15,647 bases of DNA, taken from assembly GCA_964345135.1 (NCBI GenBank), contig CAYFQI010000033.1, forward strand, positions 1 to 15,647, written 5' to 3'. Of this stretch, positions 7,236 through 14,617 are shown piece after piece; within the stretch, counting starts at the first letter, position 1; each line of letters begins with the position of its first letter. Source of the DNA: CAYMKE01 sp964345135 (GTDB lineage: Bacteria; Bacteroidota; Bacteroidia; Bacteroidales; JBBRXJ01). Both the position numbers and the translations under genes were made by a program. The notes below the pieces were generated by a model that saw only the letters and a list, made by a program, of their open reading frames with translations, did no database searches and was not told the origin of the DNA.

Positions 7236-8102
7236 TTACAATACCGATTTCCCCTTTTTGTATTCACCTAAAATACCAAGATTGCTGGTAAATGGCTTGA
7301 TGGCTTCAATAGCCTGACAGTAACGGTCATAATCGTCAAAGTCCAGGTCAATATAAAATTGATAAATCCAGTCTCTTCCAACAATCGGCATTGATTGAAT
7401 TTTTGACAGATTGATGTCGTAAAATGATAAAATGGATAAAATTTTTGATAAACTTCCGATCTGATGTGCTAAGGCGAAGTGAACAGAAGATTTATTGATT
7501 CCATCTGGTTTAATTAAGTGTTCATTATTGTATTGCAAAATTAAAAACCGTGTGTAATTGTTTTTATTTGTTTCAATGCCTTTGGACAGAATGTTAAGTT
7601 TATATTTTTTAGCAGCATAAGCACTGGCAATGGCTCCGATGCCCTCCAAATGTTCTTCTTTTATTCTTTTTGCGCTTAGTGCTGTGTCATTGCTGTCTAT
7701 CAGACGTATGCCCGGGTATTGTTCAAAAAAATTCTGGCATTGTAAGATCGCCATTGGGTGGGAAAAAACTTCTTTAATGTCTTTAATGTCTTGTCCCGGA
7801 AGCGCTACCAGGTTTTGTTCAATACGCATATAAATCTCACCAATAATACGCTTATTCGATTCGGTTAATAATTTATAATTCGGTAAAATGCTTCCGGCAA
7901 TATTATTTTCAATGGCCATGATACCAAAATCAGCTTCATTTTTTCTCAGGCTCACCATCAGTTCTTTGAATGTATCCCGTGGGACGACCTCAATTGTCTG
8001 CCCTTCAAAATAATGTATGGCTGCTGTTTCATGAAAAGCTCCATATCCTCCCTGGATGGCAATTCTGTGTACCCGCCCTTTTTGATGATTGTTATTCGAC
8101 AT
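7236..8102 (-). CDS. pheA: Prephenate dehydratase
   Basis: The 288-residue enzyme converts prephenate to phenylpyruvate, the committed step to phenylalanine. The catalytic domain (about 13-195) shows the opening IAIQGGYGAFHETAA, the DFGIMAIENNIAGSI block (59-72, where many relatives have ENS), SHP (114-116) and the TRF motif at 184-186, whose Thr is needed for catalysis. A C-terminal ACT domain (about 205-285) includes GSLSKILSILSFYDINLSKI, the usual Phe-binding regulatory module, so feedback inhibition is expected. There is no chorismate mutase domain, because that activity is fused to DAHP synthase in the next gene. The ATG at 8102 is supported by an in-frame stop three codons upstream. An intrinsic terminator ends 11 bases before this ATG, which is the basis for the attenuation model. 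Confidence 0.95.
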   Translation of the reverse strand: MSNNNHQKGRVHRIAIQGGYGAFHETAAIHYFEGQTIEVVPRDTFKELMVSLRKNEADFGIMAIENNIAGSILPNYKLLTESNKRIIGEIYMRIEQNLVALPGQDIKDIKEVFSHPMAILQCQNFFEQYPGIRLIDSNDTALSAKRIKEEHLEGIGAIASAYAAKKYKLNILSKGIETNKNNYTRFLILQYNNEHLIKPDGINKSSVHFALAHQIGSLSKILSILSFYDINLSKIQSMPIVGRDWIYQFYIDLDFDDYDRYCQAIEAIKPFTSNLGILGEYKKGKSVL

Positions 8103-8112
8103 AATGGTTTAT

Positions 8113-8142
8113 AAAAAAAAATCCCGGAAAAATACCGGGATT
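8113..8142 (-). terminator. Attenuator terminator before pheA (segments 2 and 3)
   Basis: On the minus strand AATCCCGG (8142-8135, segment 2) pairs perfectly with CCGGGATT (8127-8120, segment 3) across a seven-base loop. Nine T residues follow (8121-8113, the first overlapping the stem). This is a standard intrinsic terminator, and it ends 10 bases before the pheA ATG at 8102. Because it lies downstream of the candidate promoter and leader peptide, it should act inside the pheA leader. It could otherwise be a late terminator for the gene ending at 8343. Confidence 0.85.
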
Positions 8143-8182
8143 AAGTTAACTATATTATATATTCATGTTATCAATCCCGGAT
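8135..8182 (-). promoter_or_regulatory. Antiterminator pairing (segments 1 and 2)
   Basis: The minus-strand sequence CCGGGATTGA (8180-8171, segment 1, which includes the leader stop codon) can pair with TTAATCCCGG (8144-8135, segment 2). This gives ten pairs including one G-U. It uses the same strand that forms the 5' arm of the terminator, so the two structures exclude each other. The antiterminator has two more pairs than the terminator stem. A ribosome at the leader stop codon would cover segment 1; a ribosome stalled on the Phe codons would leave it free. Confidence 0.75.
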
Positions 8183-8227
8183 TAATAAGCAAAAAAAATA
8201 AAAAAATATGTTTCCTGATCCTGGCAT
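8171..8227 (-). CDS. Phe/Tyr-rich leader peptide of the pheA attenuator
   Basis: An ATG at 8227 opens a frame of 18 codons with TGA at 8173-8171, encoding MPGSGNIFFYFFCLLIRD. Four Phe codons and one Tyr codon stand in an unbroken run (residues 8-12). The frame sits about 22-25 bases after the predicted transcription start, and its stop overlaps the antiterminator strand. The expected reading is as follows. With enough charged tRNA-Phe, the ribosome reaches the stop, hides segment 1, and the terminator forms. With Phe (or Tyr) lacking, it stalls, segment 1 pairs with segment 2, and transcription enters pheA. The arrangement is analogous to pheL of E. coli but is not obviously homologous. The T-rich codon run could be chance in AT-rich DNA, but start, stop and pairing all coincide. 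Confidence 0.75.
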   Translation of the reverse strand: MPGSGNIFFYFFCLLIRD

Positions 8228-8255
8228 TATAAATACATTTATTTACTATATTGTT

Positions 8256-8263
8256 CAAAAGTA
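8256..8263 (-). promoter_or_regulatory. -7 promoter element of the Phe operon
   Basis: The minus strand reads TACTTTTG, an exact TAnnTTTG match. The DNA about 19-25 bases upstream on that strand is T-rich (near 8283-8290), without a strict TTTG. Transcription would start near 8250, giving a leader of about 148 bases before pheA. The same octamer appears before the gene at 15556. Confidence 0.5.
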
Positions 8264-8342
8264 ATGAATCTTTAGAGAAAAAAATAAAAATTAATTAACT
8301 TTTTGTTTTTTATCTTATTTTGTATTCCCCCAAATGGGATAG

Positions 8343-9584
8343 TTAAAACTGTGTTTGTTTGCCGGATTTATTTAGCAACTGATTATCTTTCCTTACTATG
8401 TCGGTATCTGCAGGGAGTTCTTGCAATACATTTTCTGAAACATATATTTCTTCTAATTGGAGTGTATTTTTAATTCTTACAATTCGTTCATTTCCCTTTT
8501 TATGTTTTCCTATAGCACGAAATGCATATTGCAATGCTTCTTTAAGGCCAGGGGTTGTCACAGGGATTTTTGCTCTTGTTAAAAATGTACTGGTATATAC
8601 ATTTTCATACGTTTTTTGAAAATCAATGGCTTGGTATAATTTATCTGTAATAATGTCTGCCAGTCCAACTCCAACAGCATTGCCCTGTGTTTCATGAGTT
8701 AATCCAAGTAAAATGAGCTGGTTTATATTGGCATCCCCGGGTTCCGGTTCACCAAAAATATAATTTCGCCCTATTATATTTGTATCAATGCCTGTTCCGC
8801 TAATGTTTTTCCCTATTTCATCCACGATTAAAATATCAAGGTCTTTCACGGGGAGGCATGGCATATTTTGTTTTGCCATTGCCAGTAATTCCGGTTCTTT
8901 ATTCATGATATCATCTGTCAGAAGGGCTTCAATATGCATGGTCTGGTCATAAGCATCTTCAACAATGGCAATTCCACCTATTATCTTTCCTGTCTCAAAG
9001 ATTTTTTTGGCGGCATGGGGGAGTATCTTTTTTAGTCCATATACTCCATGTTCATGTATTTCAAGTGCTTGATCATGTTTTCCTACACCAATCACAGCCA
9101 TTTTTACGAGACCGCTTTCATAGGTGTCATGAAATGCAGTGTGTGGTTTTATCCTGTTCACCATAATAATGCTATCGGCTTGATAAGCATACTTGTCCAT
9201 GAACACGCGGGCTTCAATGCCATCATTGTTTAATTCAACCACTTCCATAGAGGATTTCACCGGACATGCCATGGCCGTTTCAGTAATTCCTAACCCGTTC
9301 AATACCTTTAGCTGGCCTTTTGCAGTTGCGCCGCCATGACTTCCCATTGCAGGAAAAATAAACGGACGGGCATTTTGTTTTTTTAAAAATTGAACCAGAC
9401 GATATATTATGAGTTGGATGTTTTTTATTCCTCGGCTTCCTGCAGCAATACCAATAGATTTTCCGTTTAATTTTTTATAGGGAAATTTTTTAAATTCATT
9501 GCTTAAAGTTTGTTCTATATCCTGAAGAGGATTGCTTTGAAATTGTTGCCGGATTTTATGCAGTTGAATGTCAGTTTTTTCCAT
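8343..9584 (-). CDS. LarA-like DUF2088 protein (putative hydroxyacid racemase/epimerase family)
   Basis: The 413-residue cytoplasmic protein resembles the lactate racemase (LarA, DUF2088) superfamily. Visible blocks are PAMGSHGGAT (78-87), NRIKPHTAFH (143-152), GKHDQALEIHEHG (168-180) and VDEIGKNISGTG (254-265). In LarA a lysine anchors a nickel-pincer nucleotide cofactor and histidines ligand the nickel. The His-rich blocks and Lys169 here are candidates for those roles, but I cannot align them reliably without a search. The GSHGGAT/GKNISGTG subgroup is, to my knowledge, common but unassigned, and substrates of LarA homologues vary (several 2-hydroxyacids), so a lactate call would be too specific. 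No larB, larC or larE cofactor genes lie in the window. The gene is on the same strand as gyrB and pheA, with 229 and 240 bases on either side, so it is probably its own unit. Confidence 0.72.
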   Translation of the reverse strand: MEKTDIQLHKIRQQFQSNPLQDIEQTLSNEFKKFPYKKLNGKSIGIAAGSRGIKNIQLIIYRLVQFLKKQNARPFIFPAMGSHGGATAKGQLKVLNGLGITETAMACPVKSSMEVVELNNDGIEARVFMDKYAYQADSIIMVNRIKPHTAFHDTYESGLVKMAVIGVGKHDQALEIHEHGVYGLKKILPHAAKKIFETGKIIGGIAIVEDAYDQTMHIEALLTDDIMNKEPELLAMAKQNMPCLPVKDLDILIVDEIGKNISGTGIDTNIIGRNYIFGEPEPGDANINQLILLGLTHETQGNAVGVGLADIITDKLYQAIDFQKTYENVYTSTFLTRAKIPVTTPGLKEALQYAFRAIGKHKKGNERIVRIKNTLQLEEIYVSENVLQELPADTDIVRKDNQLLNKSGKQTQF

Positions 9585-9595
9585 GTGTGTGTGAT

Positions 9596-9615
9596 TAAAT
9601 AGTCCTTATGTTTGT
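9596..9615 (-). repeat. 20-base repeat R1, copy 2
   Basis: The complement reads acaaacataaggactattta, identical to 407-426. Both copies also have GTATCGGG a short distance upstream (about 381-388 in copy 1; the complement near 9645-9653 in copy 2), so the shared element is probably longer and partly diverged. This copy ends 11 bases before the start codon of the LarA-like gene and would lie in its 5' UTR. Confidence 0.7.
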
Positions 9616-9758
9616 CATACAGTCACGTGTTTTGATCATGATGCCCGATACCGGGGTTCGCAAAGTCCTATAATGCACGGTTTACTATTGCAAACGAGCA
9701 TTGTTAGCGCAAGTGTATCAACGTTGGCAGGCATGATGGAATAAGCACGCAGCAGTAC

Positions 9759-9775
9759 AAAAGGCGATCCCTTTT
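9759..9775 (-). terminator. Possible gyrB terminator hairpin
   Basis: AAAAGG (9759-9764) and CCTTTT (9770-9775) form a six-pair stem around a five-base loop, about 40 bases downstream of the gyrB stop on the minus strand. The stem's own T-run would act as the tract. The stem is short and weak, so this is only a candidate. Confidence 0.3.
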
Positions 9776-9813
9776 CCTCCACGTTTACTCGTGAATAACA
9801 TCATCCCGTGATT

Positions 9814-11814
9814 CTATATGTCTATATTTGCGTATTTTGCGTGGTTTTGTATGAATTCTCTCCTGGGTTGCACGTCATCACCCATCAGCATTGAAAAAAT
9901 CCTGTCGCATTCGGCGGCACTCTCAATGGTTACCTGCTTCATACGTCTTGTTTCAGGGTTCATCGTGGTTTCCCATAATTGTTCAGAATTCATTTCACCA
10001 AGTCCTTTATACCTCTGGAGTGATACGTTTCCTTCTTTTCCTTCTGCCAATTCCAGTACTGCTTGTTTTCTTTCTTCTTCCCCCCAGCAATATCTTGCTT
10101 GTTTTCCTCTTTTGATTAAATAAAGTGGCGGAGTAGCAATATAGAGATACCCGGATTGAATTAATTCATTCATATAACGGAAGAAAAAGGTCATGATTAA
10201 TGTTGAAATGTGGCTTCCATCCACATCCGCATCTGTCATGATAATGATTTTATGATAACGTAGTTTATCCAGGTTAAGTGCTTTGGAGTCGTCTTCGGTA
10301 CCAATGGTTACGCCAAGAGCAGTAAATATGTTTTTGATTTCTTCATTTTCAAATATTTTATGTTGAAGTGCTTTTTCCACGTTTAATATTTTTCCCCTCA
10401 ACGGCATGATGGCCTGAAACTTCCTGTCTCTTCCCTGTTTGGCTGTACCGCCTGCAGAATCACCCTCGACAAGGAATAATTCTCCCACGGTTGGGTCTTT
10501 GCTGGCACAGTCGGCTAATTTACCCGGCAAACCAGCCCCGGAGAGTGCCGATTTACGTTGCACCATCTCTCTTGCCTGGCGTGCCGCATATCGTGCATTG
10601 GCAGCCATAATGACTTTTTGCACGATGGACTTGGCATTTTTGGGGTTTTCTTCAAGATAATTAGAAAGCATACTGCTTACAGCCTGGTCTACTGCACCTA
10701 ATACTTCCGAATTTCCTAGTTTTGTTTTGGTTTGTCCTTCAAATTGAGGTTCAGCTACCTTTACAGAAATTATAGCTGTTAAACCTTCCCTGAAATCATC
10801 GCCTGTAATGCCTACTTTCATTTTTTGGAGCATTCCTGATTTTTCAGCATAATTTTTCAGTGTCCGTGTTAGCCCCCTGCGGAAACCGGCGAGATGTGTC
10901 CCGCCCTCGATGGTATTAATATTATTGGCATATGAATGTACATTTTCACCAAATGATGTATTATAATGCAATGCGATTTCTACAGGTACTTCATATTTAT
11001 CGGATTCCATGTGGATTGTTTTTTCGATCAGCTTTTCACGGCTTTTATCAAGGTATTCTACAAATTCTTCCAGGCCGCGTTCCGAATAAAATTTCTCGTA
11101 CCTGTATTCGCCTTCATCACCATCGCCATTTTCATCATCAGCTTCATTGGCTTTTACCAGTTCCCTTTGGTCTGTGAGTGTTAATTTAACTCCTTTGTTC
11201 AGGAAAGCTAATTCTTTTAATCGTTGGGATAGTATTTCAAATTTATATTCTGTCGTGGTGAATATCTCGTTATCCGGTTTGAAACTGATCAGTGTTCCTG
11301 TATTGTTTGTTTCACCTGTTTCCCTGACTTCGCCTAGTGGTTTTCCTTTCGAGTATTCCTGGACATGTATTTTACCGTTCCGGTGTATTTCGGCTGTAAG
11401 CAGCGATGAAAGGGCATTTACACAGGAAATACCAACACCGTGCAACCCACCGGACACCTTATACGAGTCTTTATCAAATTTACCTCCTGCATGAAGTACG
11501 GTCATAACCACTTCCAATGCGGATTTTTTTTCTTTTTCGTGATATTCTGTAGGAATCCCTCTTCCATTATCACGTACTGTTACTGTATCATCTTTATTGA
11601 TTGTAACGTCTATTTGGTCGCAATGGCCAACTAACGCTTCATCTATTGAGTTATCAATAACTTCATAAACTAAATGATGCAGTCCTTTTTCACTAATATC
11701 CCCAATATACATTGCAGGCCTTTTCCGTACTGCTTCCAGGCCTTCTAATACATGAATACTCTCGGCGGAATATTCTGTTTTTTTTACATCAATTTTTCTG
11801 TTGTTCTCTTCCAT
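9814..11814 (-). CDS. gyrB: DNA gyrase subunit B
   Basis: The 666-residue ATPase subunit of gyrase introduces negative supercoils together with GyrA. The GHKL ATPase site is clear: EVIDNSIDEA (51-60), DNGRGIP (82-88), GGLHGVG (122-128), and the QTKTKLG loop (361-367) of the transducer. The TOPRIM domain has EGDSAGG (450-456) and the metal-binding DADVD (528-532). The C-terminal part has QRYKGLGEMN (600-609) and ends with the usual GyrB tail. The length and the RDRKFQAIMPLRGKILNVEK block favour GyrB over ParE. A short acidic stretch (about 224-236, ADDENGDGDEGEY) lies in a loop that varies within the phylum. There is no gyrA, dnaA or recF next to it, and gyrB separated from them is common in Bacteroidota. 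The promoter was not found in the 279-base upstream gap. Confidence 0.95.
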   Translation of the reverse strand: MEENNRKIDVKKTEYSAESIHVLEGLEAVRKRPAMYIGDISEKGLHHLVYEVIDNSIDEALVGHCDQIDVTINKDDTVTVRDNGRGIPTEYHEKEKKSALEVVMTVLHAGGKFDKDSYKVSGGLHGVGISCVNALSSLLTAEIHRNGKIHVQEYSKGKPLGEVRETGETNNTGTLISFKPDNEIFTTTEYKFEILSQRLKELAFLNKGVKLTLTDQRELVKANEADDENGDGDEGEYRYEKFYSERGLEEFVEYLDKSREKLIEKTIHMESDKYEVPVEIALHYNTSFGENVHSYANNINTIEGGTHLAGFRRGLTRTLKNYAEKSGMLQKMKVGITGDDFREGLTAIISVKVAEPQFEGQTKTKLGNSEVLGAVDQAVSSMLSNYLEENPKNAKSIVQKVIMAANARYAARQAREMVQRKSALSGAGLPGKLADCASKDPTVGELFLVEGDSAGGTAKQGRDRKFQAIMPLRGKILNVEKALQHKIFENEEIKNIFTALGVTIGTEDDSKALNLDKLRYHKIIIMTDADVDGSHISTLIMTFFFRYMNELIQSGYLYIATPPLYLIKRGKQARYCWGEEERKQAVLELAEGKEGNVSLQRYKGLGEMNSEQLWETTMNPETRRMKQVTIESAAECDRIFSMLMGDDVQPRREFIQNHAKYANIDI

Positions 11815-11983
11815 ATAAAATTAAGTTATTTCTTTAGTATTCAATTATCTGTAAAAAATTTTACAGGCAAAAATTAAAACAATAAAATTAATAGATTCTG
11901 ACCATATAATCATATATATTTTAATATTTTTATAAACAAATAATTAACAATCTGAATGAGGCCAGCGAAGCCCTGAAACGTGT

Positions 11984-12034
11984 AGTTTGCCGGTGTAAAT
12001 GAACAATTTTGGGTATGTATAACGAAAAAACCTG
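11984..12034 (+). repeat. Dispersed intergenic repeat, copy B
   Basis: TGTAAATGAACAATTTTGGG (11994-12013) differs from copy A at one base. Flanks AGTTTGCCGG (left) and ATAACGAA with CCTG (right) also align. GCGAAGCCCTGAAAC further left (about 11964-11978) resembles AACGAAGCTTGTGAAAAC before copy A, implying an element of about 85 bases or more with an internal gap. It sits between gyrB and the DUF294 gene. Confidence 0.6.
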
Positions 12035-12093
12035 ATGATATAGATAAATTTTGTTTGGTATCCTGATGGGTGATGCCGGAGAATCAGTAAGCA

Positions 12094-14616
12094 TTAAGCT
12101 GTTCCTTTAAAGTCAAAATTTAACTGTGTAAATAGATCACTTATGTCTGAAAACGATTTTTTTAAAGACGACAATTCAATATTGGTTAATGATTGAATCT
12201 CGATGTAATTATCTACAGTATTATTTTGCAATATTTTTTGTGACTGGCTTTTAAACCTGATCCGCATCAGGAAATCATATACCTGGAGTATCTCGTCAAT
12301 GAGTTCGTTTTTTATAACCCCGTGTTCTTTTAGTGCTTGTAAACGTGCAATTGTATTGGTTTCAGTGATCTTGTTTTGAATGGCATAAATCCGTGCAAAT
12401 CCACTGATTGGGACAATTACTTTTTTAATATCAAACACGTCTGATTGTTTATGCCTGGAGTCAGGGACAATATTGCCTAAAAGATTTACCGGTGGTTTAA
12501 AGCGTTGCACAGACTGCATCATGTGTTGAAAGAATACTGCTTTACTGCCGGTTGTATTGTTTATATGTTCATGAAGTTTTTTTACCAGTATTTCCGAACC
12601 ATATACAAGCCTTAAATCAAACATGATAGATATTTCTAAAATGCTTTCGGGATCACTGTTTTCTACCCATTTTTTAAAGTAATGTTTCCATTCGGAAACA
12701 GGCTGGCACCATTTTTCATTTTTGGCCATAAATCCGCCTTTACAATATTCATATCCAATCTGGTCAAGCCAGTCATTTACATGGCCGGCCAATGTTAAGA
12801 AGTACTGCTGTATTTTTTTCGTGTTTTGATTGCCATTGTCTTCAAAAATGATGGCATTGTCCTGATCTGTCTTGAGTGTTTGCTCCTGTCGTCCTTCGCT
12901 TCCTAATGCAATAAAGGCAAATGGAGCAGGCGGGGGGGAGTCCATCTTTTCAATGCTTAATTCTATTAGTCTTTTGGTAATAGCATCAGATACGGAAGTC
13001 GTGAGGCTCGTGATGTTTTTTGATGTAGCCCCACTGCTTAATAATAACCCGATGATGCCAGGCAGGCGATCATAGACTGCTTGAATATCTTCTGTTATTT
13101 CAGCTTTTTCGATTTCTTTTTGGAGATAAGAATTGGTGTTGTGCTGGATTGTAAGCAACTCATATTTATGGACTATCCCTGTTAAAGTACCGTGGTGTTT
13201 TTTTACCGGAAGATGGCTGATATGATGATGTTCCATTGTTAGGAGGGCATCGTGCAATAATGTTGAGTCACTGATGATGACGACCGGTGAAGACATGATT
13301 TTGGAAACAGCGTCGGACGTATTCAGATTTTCAGCAATCACCCTATCCTTAAAGTCCTTGTCTGTGACAATGCCAATCGGGATGTTATTGTCTTTTGTAA
13401 TGATCAGCGCTTTTTGTTTTTTCTTTTTCATGAATGCACCGGCTTCTTGTATTGAAGCATTCATAGCTATTGAAAAGTGTTTCCTGATGAATTGACGGAT
13501 GGGTATGTTCATCAACAAAAGAGAGTTTTGGAGCTCCCCGGCCAGTTTGACCTGGTATTGTTCCCTTTTTTGTTGTCTCGACACTTCCTTGATCACGAAT
13601 ATATAACCATTCTCATTGTTGATTTTTATGTTTGATATGTTCAGCACAACTTCCATGGACTGTCCGTTTTTTATTTGCATGATAGCTTGCACGTTTTTAG
13701 AGCCTTTGATGTTGTGTAACGCATCATCAACAGGTTCATCACTTCCCGGGATAGAAAAAATATCGGGTATGGATTTGTTTTTTACTTCTTGTTCGGTAAA
13801 GCCTGTCATTTCAACGATTTTATTGTTGGCATAAATGATGTTATCATTCAATACCATTAATGTTCCTTCGGTAGATGCTTCAACCAGTGCTTTGTATTTG
13901 AGCCTTGATTGTCTCAGGTTATCTTCGGCACTACGCCTTTTTCGTTCGATCAAAAGACTCTGCCGGGCACTGTAAAAAATAAATATGCTGATAAAAACAA
14001 TGATTGCCAGGGTTGTTTTGATCAGGTTGCTTTGCAGTGCATTGATTTCCTGTTTTACATCTTCAAGATAAATGCCTGTACCGATGATCCATCCCCAGGG
14101 TTCAAATCCTTTTACATACGATAGTTTTGGTACGATCCGGGTGCTGTCATCTTTCCATTGCCACATGTAGTCTATATATCCGTTGCCTTGTTGATTTACT
14201 ATTTGTACAGCTTTTACAAACAAGCGTGTTCCATGCGGGTCTTTGTAACCGGCCAGATTTTGATTGTTCAGCTCTGGCCTGTAAGGATGCATGATCATTC
14301 GTGGTATGGTATCGGTGATCCAAAAATAATCTTTTCCTTCATCACCATACCGGATGTGTTTGATGCGGCTGGCAGCTGTCTGTTGGGCCTGTTTTTTTGT
14401 CATTTCCCCATCCACCACTTTTTGATGATAATCATTGACAATGCTCCAGGCAGAGTTGGTCAGCTCCTGGATCATGTCTTTTTTTGCATTCATCATGTTT
14501 TTTTCAAAAGCAGGAAGGAAAATAACAAAAAAGGATATGACAAAGAACACGATAACCATTGAGGAAGGGATCACGATCTTTAAAAAGAATTTTCCGAAAT
14601 GGTTATTGTTTGTCAT
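12094..14616 (-). CDS. Membrane sCache-PAS-CBS-DUF294 nucleotidyltransferase-like protein
   Basis: The 840-residue protein has TM1 (about 13-35), a periplasmic single Cache domain (about 40-195, with GKDYFWITD and MIMHPYRPEL near 94-115, as in sCache_2 sensors), TM2 (about 198-216), a charged helix, and a PAS domain (about 240-345). Two CBS motifs follow (about 385-430 and 440-490; GIVTDKDF and SHLPV are visible), then a DUF294/GlnD-like nucleotidyltransferase domain with GSEGRQEQTLKTDQDNAII (572-590) and a DUF294 C-terminal domain (about 675-825). The GS-GR plus TDQDNA pattern keeps the acidic metal residues Asp584 and Asp586, so activity is possible. In most relatives the input is a cyclic-nucleotide domain plus CBS. 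Here a periplasmic ligand sensor of carboxylate-binding type replaces it. The reaction and partner are unknown. The start lies one base after the stop of the upstream phosphoesterase gene, so translation is probably coupled. Confidence 0.85.
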   Translation of the reverse strand: MTNNNHFGKFFLKIVIPSSMVIVFFVISFFVIFLPAFEKNMMNAKKDMIQELTNSAWSIVNDYHQKVVDGEMTKKQAQQTAASRIKHIRYGDEGKDYFWITDTIPRMIMHPYRPELNNQNLAGYKDPHGTRLFVKAVQIVNQQGNGYIDYMWQWKDDSTRIVPKLSYVKGFEPWGWIIGTGIYLEDVKQEINALQSNLIKTTLAIIVFISIFIFYSARQSLLIERKRRSAEDNLRQSRLKYKALVEASTEGTLMVLNDNIIYANNKIVEMTGFTEQEVKNKSIPDIFSIPGSDEPVDDALHNIKGSKNVQAIMQIKNGQSMEVVLNISNIKINNENGYIFVIKEVSRQQKREQYQVKLAGELQNSLLLMNIPIRQFIRKHFSIAMNASIQEAGAFMKKKKQKALIITKDNNIPIGIVTDKDFKDRVIAENLNTSDAVSKIMSSPVVIISDSTLLHDALLTMEHHHISHLPVKKHHGTLTGIVHKYELLTIQHNTNSYLQKEIEKAEITEDIQAVYDRLPGIIGLLLSSGATSKNITSLTTSVSDAITKRLIELSIEKMDSPPPAPFAFIALGSEGRQEQTLKTDQDNAIIFEDNGNQNTKKIQQYFLTLAGHVNDWLDQIGYEYCKGGFMAKNEKWCQPVSEWKHYFKKWVENSDPESILEISIMFDLRLVYGSEILVKKLHEHINNTTGSKAVFFQHMMQSVQRFKPPVNLLGNIVPDSRHKQSDVFDIKKVIVPISGFARIYAIQNKITETNTIARLQALKEHGVIKNELIDEILQVYDFLMRIRFKSQSQKILQNNTVDNYIEIQSLTNIELSSLKKSFSDISDLFTQLNFDFKGTA

Positions 14617-14617
14617 A

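Noticed and set aside
8190..8206. T-rich tract (minus strand) read as the U-run of a terminator
   Set aside because: No GC-rich stem precedes it; it is better explained as the Phe/Tyr codon run of the leader peptide.
9644..9742. Minus-strand ORF of about 32 codons in the gap between gyrB and the LarA-like gene
   Set aside because: Short, no initiation context, and it lies in repeat-like DNA; not enough to call a gene.
9818..11634. Plus-strand ORFs opposite gyrB
   Set aside because: gyrB is certain on the other strand; the products are Phe/Ser/Leu-rich shadows without motifs.
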